A DNA stretch of 64,000 bases from contig NZ_CP128846.1 in the NCBI RefSeq assembly GCF_030388665.1, positions 8,590,001 to 8,654,000 of the forward strand. Direction: 5' to 3'. Made by a program: the position numbers and the translations under genes. The notes beneath the pieces are model-generated. The model did no database searches and was not told where the DNA came from. It was given only the letters and a program-made list of their open reading frames with translations. Of the stretch, positions 8,177 to 16,740 are shown piece by piece (the stretch's first letter is position 1; every line of letters begins with the position of its first letter). Origin of the DNA: Streptomyces flavofungini (lineage in GTDB: Bacteria > Actinomycetota > Actinomycetes > Streptomycetales > Streptomycetaceae).

Positions 8177-9059
8177 CGGCCACCGACGTGCCGAGGGTCG
8201 CCGGGTCCAGCGGTCCGGCCCACTCATGGGCGTTCAGGACCGTCTTGCCGTCGGGCGTGAAGACCCGGGCGCGCAGCGACAGGTCGCCGCTCGGCTCGCT
8301 GCGGGCGTACCCGGCGATCGGCGAGTTGCAGTGACCCTGGAGCACGTGCAGGAACATGCGCTCGGCGGTGGCCTCCCGCCAGGCGTCACGGTCGCCGAGG
8401 CCGCTCACCGCGTCGATCGTCGTCGTGTCGTCCTCGCGGCACTGCAGGGCGAGGATCCCGGCGCCGATGGGCGGGCACATCGTCTCGACGGACAGGACCT
8501 CGGAGATGTGTTCCGTCGCGCCGATGCGCTCCAGACCCGACACCGCGAGCAGCAGCGCGTCGGCGTCCCCGGCGGCGAGCTTCGCGAGCCGGCGGCCCGC
8601 GTTGCCGCGCATCGGCACGCAGTTCAGATGCGGGTGGGACGCGGAGAGCTGCGCGATGCGGCGCACCGACGAGGTGCCGATGCGGGTGCCCGGGGGCAGC
8701 TCGTCGAGGGTCAGGCCCTTGGGGTGGATGAGCGCGTCCCTGATGTCGTCGCGCCGGAGGAACGCCGCGAACGTCGTGCCCGCGGGCAGCGGCCGGTCCG
8801 CCGGCACGTCCTTGACGCAGTGCACCGCGAGGTCCGCTTCGCCTGCGAGCAGCGCCGCGTCGACCTCCTTGGTGAACGCCCCCTTCCCGCCGAGCTCGGC
8901 CAGGTCGCCCATCCACCGGTCACCGGAGGTGGTCACGGGAAGGACCTCGGTGCGGATGCCCGGGTGGCGGGCGGCGAGTTCGGTGCGAACCCGCTCGACC
9001 TGCGCGAGGGCCATGGGGGAGGAGCGGGAGACGATGCGGATCAGCTCGGGAGCGGCCAT
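8124..9059 (-). CDS. hemC: Divergent hydroxymethylbilane synthase (porphobilinogen deaminase)
   Basis: A 311-residue HemC. Visible catalytic features are Asp84 in VKDVP, Arg133/134 in SSVRR, Arg151 and Arg156 in RGNAGRRL, and Cys244 in LQGHCNSPI, which carries the dipyrromethane cofactor. Motifs deviate from the usual form (HCVKD for HSxKD, RGNAGRR for RGNVx[12 protein letters not shown] for GQGALAIECR), so it is a divergent paralogue. Streptomyces normally keeps hemC in a hemACDB operon; this copy stands alone between a biosynthetic operon and exporters. ATG at 9059 follows AAGGTG. The 3' end overlaps the converging monooxygenase gene by 53 bases. It assembles four porphobilinogens into hydroxymethylbilane in the cytosol. 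Whether it serves the cluster or general heme synthesis is open. Confidence 0.88.
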   Translation of the reverse strand: MAAPELIRIVSRSSPMALAQVERVRTELAARHPGIRTEVLPVTTSGDRWMGDLAELGGKGAFTKEVDAALLAGEADLAVHCVKDVPADRPLPAGTTFAAFLRRDDIRDALIHPKGLTLDELPPGTRIGTSSVRRIAQLSASHPHLNCVPMRGNAGRRLAKLAAGDADALLLAVSGLERIGATEHISEVLSVETMCPPIGAGILALQCREDDTTTIDAVSGLGDRDAWREATAERMFLHVLQGHCNSPIAGYARSEPSGDLSLRARVFTPDGKTVLNAHEWAGPLDPATLGTSVAVTLLRQGARELIDSIAH

Positions 9060-9188
9060 GGCGTACACCTTAGGCCCTGAACGGCGGCCGTCCCGCATCG
9101 GAGCCTGCGCCAACTGGGTTACGCGGCCGAGCTGTTGAAGTGCCCGGTGGCGGGCTGGGATACTCCGGCCGACGCGGGGCCCCCATGG

Positions 9189-10715
9189 TCAGGCCCGGCC
9201 GCACTCGCCCGGCTCCAGCGGGGGCGACGTCACCGACATGTTGGCCGTGCAGTGCGGGGTGTTCCCCTCGTCCTCGTGCCAGTCCGCGGGGCGCGGCCGG
9301 ATGAACGCGAAGGCCGCGGCGGCCGCGAGCACGAACAGACCGGCGCAGCCCCAGGCCGCCTTCCCGAACGCGGAGTCGAGGGCGTCCGGGTCGGTGTACG
9401 CCGTGCCGGTCAGGCCGACGGCGAGGGGCAGCGCCGCGACCACCAGGAGCTGGGCGATGCGGGCCGCCGTGTTGTTGACCCCGCTCGCGAGCCCGGCGCG
9501 CCCGGCGTCCACCGACGCGAGGACCGTCGCCGTGAGCGGGGCGACGAACACGCTCATGCCGAGGCCCAGCACGACCACGGCGGGCAGCACGTCGGCGACG
9601 TAGGAGGCGCCGGGGCCGATCCGCAGCATCAGCAGGACGCCCGCGGCGGCGATCAGGGGGCCCGCGCACAGCGGCAGTCGCGGGCCGATCCGCCGGGCCA
9701 GGTCGCCCGCGGGGGCCGAGAGGAGCAGCATCAGGACGGTGATGGGCAGCGTCGCCGTACCCGCCTGGAGGGCGTCGTAGCCGAGCGTCGTCTGCAACTG
9801 CACGGGCAGCATGAACAGGATGCCGCCGATGGCCGCGTACAGGCACAGCGTCATGGCGTTGGCCGCGGAGAACAGGCCGGAGCGGAAGAGCTCAAGGGGC
9901 AGCATCGGATCCCGGCGCCGGTGCTCGACCAGCAGGAACACCGCGCCCGCCGCGAGCCCGACGAACCCCGGGAGCACCCCCGCCACGAACGAGGAGTCGC
10001 CGGACGCGCCGATCAGCGCGAAGCTCACGCCCGCGAGGAACACCGCCGCGAGCACGGCGCCCGGCACGTCGAAGCGCTGCCCGGCGGCGCTCTCGTCGCG
10101 GCTCTCCGGCACGTGCCGCACCGCGAAGAGCACCAGCGCGGCCAGCGGCACGTTGATGAGGAAGATCCACCGCCAGCCGGGCCCGTCGATCAGCCAGCCG
10201 CCGAGGAACGGCCCGACCGCCCCCGCGACCCCGCCGAGCCCCGACCACGCCCCCACCGCCTTGGCCTGGTCCCGCGGCCGGAACGAGGACCGGACGAGCG
10301 CGAGCGAGCCGGGTGTGAGCAGGGCGCCGCCCACACCTTGCAGGGCACGCGCCGCGATGAGGGTGCCCGCGTCCTGCGCGAGGCCGCACAGCGCCGACGC
10401 GAGCGCGAACCACACCACGCCGATGACGAGGGTGCGCCGCCGCCCGATGCGGTCGCCGAGCGCCCCGCCGAGCAGCAGCAGCGCGGACAGCGTCAGCATG
10501 TAGGCGTTGACGACCCACTGGAGCGCGGAGATCGACGCGTCGAGGTCGCGGCCGAGGGTCGGCAGCGCCACGTTCACGACGGTGCCGTCCAGCATCGCCA
10601 TGCCGGAGGCGAGGACCGCGCTGGTCAGGACCCAGCGGCCGCGCGTCGATGCCAGGGCGACCCCGCCGTCGCCGTCGGCGCCGGGAGTGTCCTCGGCCCC
10701 GGAGGACGCCGTCAT
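9189..10715 (-). CDS. MFS drug exporter, DHA2 (14-TM) family, second of tandem pair
   Basis: A 508-residue integral membrane protein with the DHA2 pattern: LDGTVVNVALPTLGRDL in TM1, WVVNAYMLTLSALLLLGGALGDRIGRRR (motif A), ARALQGVGGALLTPGSLALV (antiporter motif C region) and about 14 hydrophobic segments. Such proton-coupled antiporters expel amphiphilic drugs. Start ATG at 10715 has GGAGGGCGG upstream. It lies 54 bases downstream of a second DHA2 gene, so the two form an operon. The tandem copies differ clearly in sequence, so this is not a recent duplication. A role in exporting the neighbouring cluster product is possible but not shown. Confidence 0.9.
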   Translation of the reverse strand: MTASSGAEDTPGADGDGGVALASTRGRWVLTSAVLASGMAMLDGTVVNVALPTLGRDLDASISALQWVVNAYMLTLSALLLLGGALGDRIGRRRTLVIGVVWFALASALCGLAQDAGTLIAARALQGVGGALLTPGSLALVRSSFRPRDQAKAVGAWSGLGGVAGAVGPFLGGWLIDGPGWRWIFLINVPLAALVLFAVRHVPESRDESAAGQRFDVPGAVLAAVFLAGVSFALIGASGDSSFVAGVLPGFVGLAAGAVFLLVEHRRRDPMLPLELFRSGLFSAANAMTLCLYAAIGGILFMLPVQLQTTLGYDALQAGTATLPITVLMLLLSAPAGDLARRIGPRLPLCAGPLIAAAGVLLMLRIGPGASYVADVLPAVVVLGLGMSVFVAPLTATVLASVDAGRAGLASGVNNTAARIAQLLVVAALPLAVGLTGTAYTDPDALDSAFGKAAWGCAGLFVLAAAAAFAFIRPRPADWHEDEGNTPHCTANMSVTSPPLEPGECGRA

Positions 10716-10769
10716 GGACCCACCGCCCTCCTGGCCGATGTGCGCGGACTCCGTGCCGGGGCGTGCCGG

Positions 10770-12320
10770 CTACATGTGGACGGCGCCCTCGCCGAGGTGA
10801 CTGTCGGCGGGACGCCCCTTGCGGTACAGCACGAACGTAACGAGGAAGCCGACGGTGAAGAAGAGAGCCGACCACCAGTACGCCGTCTCGTAGCTCTGCA
10901 CCTGGGCCTGGGCCTGCACCTCGGGGGTCGGCCGCTTGCCGACGAGGTAGTTGGCGGCGGCGCTCGTCGCGAGGGTGTTCAGGAGCGCCGTACCGATCGA
11001 ACCACCCACCTGCTGGGTGGTGTTGACCATCGCGGAGGCCACCCCCGCGTCGTGCGCGGCCACGCCCGAGGTGGCCATGCTCATCGCCGGGGCGAAGATG
11101 AGGCCGAGGCCGAGCCCGAAGACGAGCAGCGGCGGCAGCACGTGCAGGGCGTAGCCGCTGCTGGTGTCGAGCGCCGTCAGCCACACCATCCCGCCCGCCG
11201 AGAGCAGCATGCCGAGCGGCACGACGGGTTTCGGCCCGAAGCGCGGCACCAGGACGTTGGTGGTCAGCACGGAGATCACGACCATCACGACGACCATCGG
11301 GATGAAGGCGAGGCCCGTCTTGACGGGCGTGTAGCCGAGGATCTGCTGCATGTAGTACGTCAGGAACAGGAACACGCCGAACATGCCCGCGCCGGAGATG
11401 AACATCGCGAGGAACGACGCGCCCCGGTCCCGGTCGAGCACCACCCGCAGGGGAAGCAGCGGATGCGCGGCCCGCGTCTGCCAGAAGGCGAAGGCCGTCA
11501 CGAGTACGACGCCGATGACGAGGAACCCCCACGTCAGCGGGTCGCCCCAGTCGTGCGTCTCGGCGTTGGAGAAGCCGTAGACGATGCAGAACAGACCGGC
11601 CGACACCAGCAGCGTGCCCGGCACGTCGAGTGCGGGCCGGTCCTCCGGCGCCCCGGGGTGCAGCAGACGCCAGCCCCCGATCATCGCGGCCACGGCGAAG
11701 AGGAGGTTCACGTACAGGCACCAGCGCCAGTCCAGGTACTCCGTGAGCACACCGCCGAGCAGCAGTCCGACCGCCGCGCCCGAGCCCGCCACGGCGCCGT
11801 AGATGCCGAACGCCTTCGCGCGCTCACGCGGGTCCGTGAACGTGGTGCTGAGCAGGGAGAGGGCGGCGGGCGCGAGGAGCGCGCCGAACAGGCCCTGCAG
11901 CGCGCGGGCGACCACCAGCATGCCGAAGCTGGTCGCGGCGCCGCCGAGCGCGGAGGCGAGCGCGAACCCGGCGAGCCCCGCGAGGAAGACCGCCTTGCGG
12001 CCCACCAGATCCGCGATGCGCCCGCCGAGCAGCAGCAGACTGCCGAACGCGAGCGCGTACGCGGTGACGACCCACTGCCGGTTGCCGTCGGTGAAGCCCA
12101 GGTCCCGCTGCGCGGACGGCAGCGCGATGTTCACGATCGTCGCGTCCAGGACCACCATGAGCTGTGCGACGGCGATGACCGCGAGGATCAGCCAGCGGTG
12201 CTCGTGCTTGCCGCCGGTGTGGTGGGCGGCGGGCGGCGGAGCCGCGGCGTCCGTGACCGGCTGTGACACTGGCTGCGGAATGCCTTCCGGTATGCCTTCG
12301 GGGCCGGGCGAGCGGTCCAT
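10770..12320 (-). CDS. MFS drug exporter, DHA2 (14-TM) family, first of tandem pair
   Basis: A 516-residue DHA2 transporter. A cytosolic Pro-rich N-terminus (about 1-45) is followed by HRWLILAVIAVAQLMVVLDATIVNIALPSAQ, motif A in GGRIADLVGRKAVF, and ARALQGLFGALLAPAALSLL. Among candidate starts, ATG at 12320 is chosen because a perfect GGAGGT sits four bases upstream; the open frame extends further to 12362 without a ribosome site. It precedes the second exporter gene in the same operon. A strong hairpin at 12398-12431 shields it from the upstream antiporter operon. Substrate unknown. Confidence 0.9.
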   Translation of the reverse strand: MDRSPGPEGIPEGIPQPVSQPVTDAAAPPPAAHHTGGKHEHRWLILAVIAVAQLMVVLDATIVNIALPSAQRDLGFTDGNRQWVVTAYALAFGSLLLLGGRIADLVGRKAVFLAGLAGFALASALGGAATSFGMLVVARALQGLFGALLAPAALSLLSTTFTDPRERAKAFGIYGAVAGSGAAVGLLLGGVLTEYLDWRWCLYVNLLFAVAAMIGGWRLLHPGAPEDRPALDVPGTLLVSAGLFCIVYGFSNAETHDWGDPLTWGFLVIGVVLVTAFAFWQTRAAHPLLPLRVVLDRDRGASFLAMFISGAGMFGVFLFLTYYMQQILGYTPVKTGLAFIPMVVVMVVISVLTTNVLVPRFGPKPVVPLGMLLSAGGMVWLTALDTSSGYALHVLPPLLVFGLGLGLIFAPAMSMATSGVAAHDAGVASAMVNTTQQVGGSIGTALLNTLATSAAANYLVGKRPTPEVQAQAQVQSYETAYWWSALFFTVGFLVTFVLYRKGRPADSHLGEGAVHM

Positions 12321-12397
12321 CGTGACCTCCAGACCCCCCGCGTCAAGAGACACCCCTGTCACACGCTAAGCGCCCGGCCAAGGGCCCGCGACCCGGG

Positions 12398-12431
12398 CGA
12401 TCACGGCCCCGCGGGCACGGGGCCGTGATCG
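12398..12431 (-). terminator. 14-bp perfect hairpin after the antiporter operon
   Basis: CGATCACGGCCCCG and its exact reverse complement flank a 6-base loop directly after the stop codon of the antiporter gene (12436). There is no T tract, as is usual for terminators in high-GC actinobacteria. It separates the antiporter operon from the exporter operon on the same strand. Confidence 0.75.
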
Positions 12432-12435
12432 GCGG

Positions 12436-13755
12436 TCAGGACCGGCCCGGTGCTGTGTTCCCGGCGTTCTCGGCGTTCTCGGCGTTCTCGATGTGCACGA
12501 TGTCCTCGGCGCCTGTCGGCTCCCCCGTGGCGGCGGGTGCGGTCCCCAGGGGCGTCGACGCCTCGGAACCGACGCTGTCGCGGCCGGTATCCCGGCGACG
12601 GGACAAGCGCCCGGCGAGCGCCGCGACGGGCTCCGCGTAGCGCGCGGTGAGCGGTCCCGCCACGACCAGGATGAGGACGTACGCCGTGGCGAGCGGGCCG
12701 AGGCGGGGCTCGATGCCCGCCGTCACCGCGAGGCCCGCGATCACGATGGAGAACTCGCCGCGCGCCACCAGCGCGCCGCCCGCCCGCCAGCGGCCCTTGA
12801 CGGAGATGCCCGCGCGCCGCGCCGCCCAGTATCCGGTGGCGACCTTCGTGCACGCGGTGACCGCGGCGAGCGCGAGCGCGGGCAGGAGCACCGGCGGGAT
12901 GCTCGCCGGATCGGTGTGCAGACCGAAGAAGACGAAGAACATGGCGGCGAACAGGTCCCGCAGCGGCGCCAGGAGACTGTGCGCGCCCTCCGCGGCCTCG
13001 CCCGACAGCGCGATGCCGACGAGGAACGCGCCGACGGCGGCAGACACTTGGAGCTGCTGGGCGATGCCCGCGACCAGGATCGTCAGGCCGAGGACCACGA
13101 GCAGCAGCTTCTCCGGGTCGTCGCTCGACACGAACCGCGAGATGATCCGCCCGTAGCGCACCGCCACGAACAGCACCGCGCCCGCCGCGCCGAGGGCGAT
13201 CGCCAGCGTGAGGCTGCCCGCGGCCCAGCCGACGCCCGCGAGGAGCGCGGTGATGATGGGCAGGTAGACGGCCATCGCGAGGTCTTCGAGGACGAGGATG
13301 CTCAGGATGACCGGGGTCTCCCGGTTGCCGAGCCGTCCCAGGTCGCCGAGGACCTTCGCGATGACGCCGGACGAGGAGATCCAGGTGACGCCGGCCAGGA
13401 CGACGGCGGCCACCGGGCCCCACCCCATCAGGAGCGCGGCGGCCGCGCCCGGAAGGGCGTTGAGGGCGCAGTCGACGATCCCGGCCGGGTACTGGGTCTT
13501 GAGGTTGCTGACGAGGTCGCTGGCCGTGTACTCCAGGCCGAGCATGAGGAGCAGCAGGATGACGCCGATCTCGGCGCCGATGGCGACGAATTCCTCGCTG
13601 GTGCCGAGCGGCAGCAGCCCGCCCGTACCGAACGCGAGTCCGGCGAGCAGGTAGAGCGGGATCGGGGAGAACTGGAGGCGGCCGGCGATGCGGCCGAGCA
13701 GCCCGAGCGCGAGGATGATCGCGCCGAACTCTATGAGCAGGACGGCAGAGTGCAC
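12436..13755 (-). CDS. CPA2 family cation/proton antiporter (KefB/KhtU-like)
   Basis: A 439-residue membrane protein with about 12 hydrophobic segments and CPA2 signatures: LGLLGRIAGRLQFSPIPLYLLAGL, LLLLMLGLEYT, GVTWISSSGVIAKVL, LVLEDLAMAVYLP (the ion-binding ED region), FFVFFGLHTDP and ALVARGEFSIVIAGLAV. It exchanges K+ or Na+ for H+ across the membrane. It starts 4 bases after the TrkA-C gene, whose product is the likely gating subunit, as in the KhtTU system of Bacillus. The hydrophilic C-terminal tail ends in three ENA repeats encoded by a 9-bp tandem repeat. Confidence 0.9.
   Translation of the reverse strand: MHSAVLLIEFGAIILALGLLGRIAGRLQFSPIPLYLLAGLAFGTGGLLPLGTSEEFVAIGAEIGVILLLLMLGLEYTASDLVSNLKTQYPAGIVDCALNALPGAAAALLMGWGPVAAVVLAGVTWISSSGVIAKVLGDLGRLGNRETPVILSILVLEDLAMAVYLPIITALLAGVGWAAGSLTLAIALGAAGAVLFVAVRYGRIISRFVSSDDPEKLLLVVLGLTILVAGIAQQLQVSAAVGAFLVGIALSGEAAEGAHSLLAPLRDLFAAMFFVFFGLHTDPASIPPVLLPALALAAVTACTKVATGYWAARRAGISVKGRWRAGGALVARGEFSIVIAGLAVTAGIEPRLGPLATAYVLILVVAGPLTARYAEPVAALAGRLSRRRDTGRDSVGSEASTPLGTAPAATGEPTGAEDIVHIENAENAENAGNTAPGRS
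12462..12488. repeat. 9-bp tandem repeat, three copies, in antiporter tail
   Basis: CGGCGTTCT is repeated three times in phase, giving the peptide ENA-ENA-ENA near the antiporter C-terminus. It keeps the frame, so copy-number change would alter tail length without loss of function. Confidence 0.85.
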
Positions 13756-13759
13756 GCGA

Positions 13760-14245
13760 TCACTCCCGGCCGAGTATCGCCGCGGCGCTCTCGACGCCTT
13801 CCCGGGTGCCGATCACGATGAGGGTGTCGCCGCCCGCGAGCCGGAAGTCCGGGGTGGGGGAGGGGATGGCGTCGGCCCGCCGCAGCACCGCCACGACGGA
13901 GGCGCCGGTCTCGGTGCGCAGCCGGGTGTCGCCGAGCACGCGGCCGTTCCAGTGCGAGGTCGCCGCGATCTCGATGCGCTCGGCGAGCAGGCCGAGGTCG
14001 GTGGTGTGCAGCAGGTTCGGGCTCTGGTGCGTCGGCAGGAGCGCGTCCACCAGTGCCGCCGCCTCGCCCGCGCTCAGCCGTAGCGAGAGCGCGCACGCGT
14101 CCGGGTCGTCGGCGCGGTAGGCGCTGAGCGTCCGGCCCCCGTCGCGGTGCGCCACGACGGACAGCCGCCGCTGTTCGCGAGTGGTGAGGTCGTAGCGCGC
14201 ACCGATGCCTGGCAGTGGCGTTCGGCTCATACGTGGAGCGGACAC
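13760..14245 (-). CDS. TrkA-C domain regulatory subunit of the antiporter (KhtT-like)
   Basis: A 161-residue soluble protein. The C-terminal half has the RCK_C/TrkA-C pattern: LGDTRLRTETGASVVAVLRRADAIPSPTPDFRLAGGDTLIVIGTREGVESAAAIL. The N-terminal half (PLPGIGARYDL, VVAHRDGGRTLSAYR, LSLRLSAGEAAALVDALL) matches the KhtT N-terminal domain. It probably binds a nucleotide or K+ and gates the antiporter encoded 4 bases downstream. GTG at 14245 has GGGGAGAGC upstream. It is the first gene of a two-gene operon. Confidence 0.88.
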   Translation of the reverse strand: MSAPRMSRTPLPGIGARYDLTTREQRRLSVVAHRDGGRTLSAYRADDPDACALSLRLSAGEAAALVDALLPTHQSPNLLHTTDLGLLAERIEIAATSHWNGRVLGDTRLRTETGASVVAVLRRADAIPSPTPDFRLAGGDTLIVIGTREGVESAAAILGRE

Positions 14246-14577
14246 AGCTCTCCCCTGATGATCATGGGTTACTTCGTGCGCATGCCACCCTATCGTTCAG
14301 ATTTTACTGATACTTGGTGGTGCGGGGGTGAGGGTGGGGCTAAGTGGGCGCGGGGGTGGTGCCGATGGCCTCCGCCCGGGGGCCGCTCCGCCGCTCACGT
14401 GCGGAGCCCGGCCGAGGGTACGGCGCGGCGGTGGTGAACGGCTGAGACGTCAGTGACCCGGCATCACCTGGCTGTGTGGCAACGGGACGTGGGCGCTCCG
14501 GTCGGACCGTTCGGCAGAACCGGACTGTGCGCGACGCCGCAGCGCTGTCCACTGCCCCGACCGGTAACGATGCGCGC
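14246..14577. other. Intergenic region before the decayed metallo-hydrolase gene
   Basis: About 330 bases without a credible gene. The segment 14258-14325 is unusually AT-rich for this DNA (for example GTTCAGATTTTACTGATACTTGG), probably the promoter of the minus-strand antiporter operon. The rest is ordinary GC-rich spacer. Confidence 0.45.
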
Positions 14578-15252
14578 GTGAATTTGCCTGCGCAGCTCTC
14601 TCCGGTGCCTGACGCGGACGGCCTCTGCCTTCGGGCTCCCGAGGGCGCGGGCCTTTGGGGTGCGCGAACTGCCTGTGGGCCATCTCTGGTGCCGACGCGG
14701 CGGTGATCGACACTCCTGACGACGGGCCGATGACCGAGGCGATGATCGCTGCCGCGCGGCCATGGCTCGGCGGACGCACGGTGCGGACTGTGATCAACAC
14801 GCATGCGAACGGGGACCACGGCTTCGGCGACCATCTTTTTTCCCCTCTTTCCCTCTTTCCGGAAGCGGAGGCAATCGCCACCGGCGCCGACCACCACGAT
14901 CACCACGAACCGACTCCGCAGGAAATGCACGCGCTGGTGCACGACTCACCGCCCGACCCTCCGCTGGACCGTTACCCGCGACTTCCACGGCGGCCCCCCT
15001 CATCGGGCGGGGCCGCTGAAGAACATCGTCAACGCGTGCGAGCTCGTCCTCGGCTTCAACCCGCGGGTCGTCATCCCCGGACACGGACGGCCGACGGATC
15101 AGGCCGGGCTGAAGGAACATCTGGAGTACCTGCGCACGCTGGAGCGTGAGGTGCACCGCCGCTACGAGACCGGCCTCACCGGCGAGGGGACGACGGACCG
15201 CGCGCCGCGGAAGAGGAACGCGAGGGGCTGCACGCACGCCGCCGTGCCGTAG
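14578..15252 (+). pseudogene. Decayed MBL-fold metallohydrolase gene
   Basis: Three frames together give one metallo-beta-lactamase-fold protein. From the GTG at 14578, NLPAQLSPVPDADG reads in one frame. Near 14650 homology moves to a second frame (CANCLWAISGADAAVIDTPDDGPMTEAM, then VINTHANGDHGFGDHLF with the metal-binding motif). Near 14990 it moves to a third (PLKNIVNACELVLGFNPRVVIPGHGRPTDQAGLKEHLEYL). The central segment with the third His and Asp ligands is missing. A CTTTCC-type slippage repeat around 14836-14859 interrupts the part just after the metal motif. At least two frameshifts plus a deletion make it non-functional. Confidence 0.8.
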
Positions 15253-15291
15253 ATTCTTCGCACGTACGCGTGCCGAAGGAGCCCCTGGCCC

Positions 15292-16386
15292 ATGTCCACT
15301 GCACTGATCGCGAGACCGCACGTCGAGCTCGCGAAGAACGCCGTCTCGATGGACGACCTCACGGCGGACATGGCCCGTCGGCACGCCGACCTCCCGCGGC
15401 TCGCCGCCTACCTGCGGACGGCGCGGTCCACCGGAGTGCGGACGCGGTACTTCAGCAGGCCCTTGCGGTCGGCGACCGTCGCGGGTGAAGCGGCCTTCGA
15501 CGAGCGCAACCGGGCCGCCTATCAGGACGCACTGGAGATGGCCCTGCTCGCGGCGCCACGGGCCGTGGAGAACGCCGGGCTGACCCTGGCGGACATCGAC
15601 TGCGTCATCACCAGCCACACCACCTCGTGGACCGCCCCGAGTCTCGACACGGACCTCATCCAGCGCCTGGCTCCGCAGGGCCTGCGACGGGACACGGCGC
15701 GCATACCCCTGGGTTCGTACGGCTGCGCGGGGGGAGCCCAGGCCTTGGCCCTGGCGCATGACCACATAGCGGCCCACCCGGGCGCGCACGTCCTGGTCGT
15801 CGTCGCGGAGTGCCTGAGCGCCGCGACCTACAACCCCGTCGACTCCAGCCGCGAGAGCATGATCTACAAGGTGCTCTTCGGCGACAGCGCCGCAGCCTGC
15901 GTGGTCTCCGGCCGAGACGGCGGCGGGGAAGGCCCGCGGTTCCGTATCGACGACACCTGGCAGTACGTCCTGCCCAGGAGCCAGGACTTCTATCAAGGGC
16001 GGTTCGACTCCTACGGCCTGCATTTCGATTCCACGCGGGAGGCCACCCGCGCCATCGGCTTCGTCGCACCGGCCCTGCACGAGTGGCTGGACAGGCACGG
16101 CACCGCGTTCGTGCCTGACTTCTGCGTCGTGCACGCCGGTGGCCCGGCCATCCTCAGGCACGCGGAGTCGGCGCTCCGCGTCGGCACCGGACAGAGCGAA
16201 GAAGCCCGCACGGGCCCGCTGCGCCACTCCTGGGACAGTCTGGAGCAGTGCGGAAACCTCGGCGGCGCGTCCGTCCTGGACGTGCTGTGCCGCTCGTTCG
16301 ACGAGCCCGCCCCAGGAGACAGAGGGTTGTTGCTCGGGTTCGGTCCCGGGTTCATCGTCGCCGGTTGCAGACTGACCCGCGCCTGA
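15292..16386 (+). CDS. Type III polyketide synthase (chalcone/stilbene synthase-like)
   Basis: A 364-residue thiolase-fold enzyme with the type III PKS catalytic triad: Cys145 in SYGCAGGAQAL, His281 in VVHAGGPAIL and Asn322 in QCGNLGGASV, and the C-terminal GFGPGF loop. These homodimers extend a CoA starter with malonyl-CoA and cyclise the product without an ACP. KAS III enzymes share the triad, but GFGPG and the SSRESMIYKVLFGDSAAA stretch favour type III PKS. No tailoring oxygenase or methyltransferase adjoins it; the neighbours are a pseudogene and, on the other strand, a DNA ligase, so it is an orphan gene. The product cannot be predicted. Confidence 0.88.
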   Translation: MSTALIARPHVELAKNAVSMDDLTADMARRHADLPRLAAYLRTARSTGVRTRYFSRPLRSATVAGEAAFDERNRAAYQDALEMALLAAPRAVENAGLTLADIDCVITSHTTSWTAPSLDTDLIQRLAPQGLRRDTARIPLGSYGCAGGAQALALAHDHIAAHPGAHVLVVVAECLSAATYNPVDSSRESMIYKVLFGDSAAACVVSGRDGGGEGPRFRIDDTWQYVLPRSQDFYQGRFDSYGLHFDSTREATRAIGFVAPALHEWLDRHGTAFVPDFCVVHAGGPAILRHAESALRVGTGQSEEARTGPLRHSWDSLEQCGNLGGASVLDVLCRSFDEPAPGDRGLLLGFGPGFIVAGCRLTRA

Positions 16387-16740
16387 CACCGGACCCCGGC
16401 CGCGCCCCGGACGCGGTCGACTGTGGCGCGTCCCGGACGCGGACGTCACGCCACCGCCACGACCGCCGGTCACGCTGGCCGCATGACCCACTCGACCACG
16501 CAGGCTCCAGGCCCGGTGGTGAGCCGGGGAACCCGCTGTCGGTCGCGGGCTTCGCCCTGATGGGCGCCGGGGTGCGCGCGCTGTTCCCCGCGGGGCGCAA
16601 GCCCAGGACCAGCGGTACGGCGCACCCGGCACCGGCCGGCGGCGCGCCCCGGACGGGCTGACGGCGTGCCGGGACCGGCTGACAGCGTGCCAGAACTGGC
16701 TGACGGCGTGCCGGGCCGGTTGACGGCCCCAGCCCGCGCC
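16387..16740. other. Intergenic region with short tandem repeat
   Basis: About 350 bases between the converging PKS and DNA ligase genes. No gene is supported. The only structure seen is the 21-bp repeat described separately at 16656-16725. Confidence 0.5.
16656..16725. repeat. ~21-bp imperfect tandem repeat, about 3.3 copies
   Basis: Units begin GGCTGACGGCGTGCCGGGAC, GGCTGACAGCGTGCCAGAAC and GGCTGACGGCGTGCCGGGC, followed by a partial GGTTGACGG. They lie just after the 3' end of the DNA ligase gene. The repeat is non-coding; function unknown. Confidence 0.75.

Noticed and set aside
9135..12266. 1,043-codon plus-strand frame over the tandem exporters
   Set aside because: Composition is His/Arg/Glu repeats with no domain; the opposite strand encodes two complete DHA2 transporters.
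15292..16386. Annotation as FabH (KAS III)
   Set aside because: Cys-His-Asn triad is shared, but GFGPG and the overall pattern fit type III PKS better; no fab genes are nearby.
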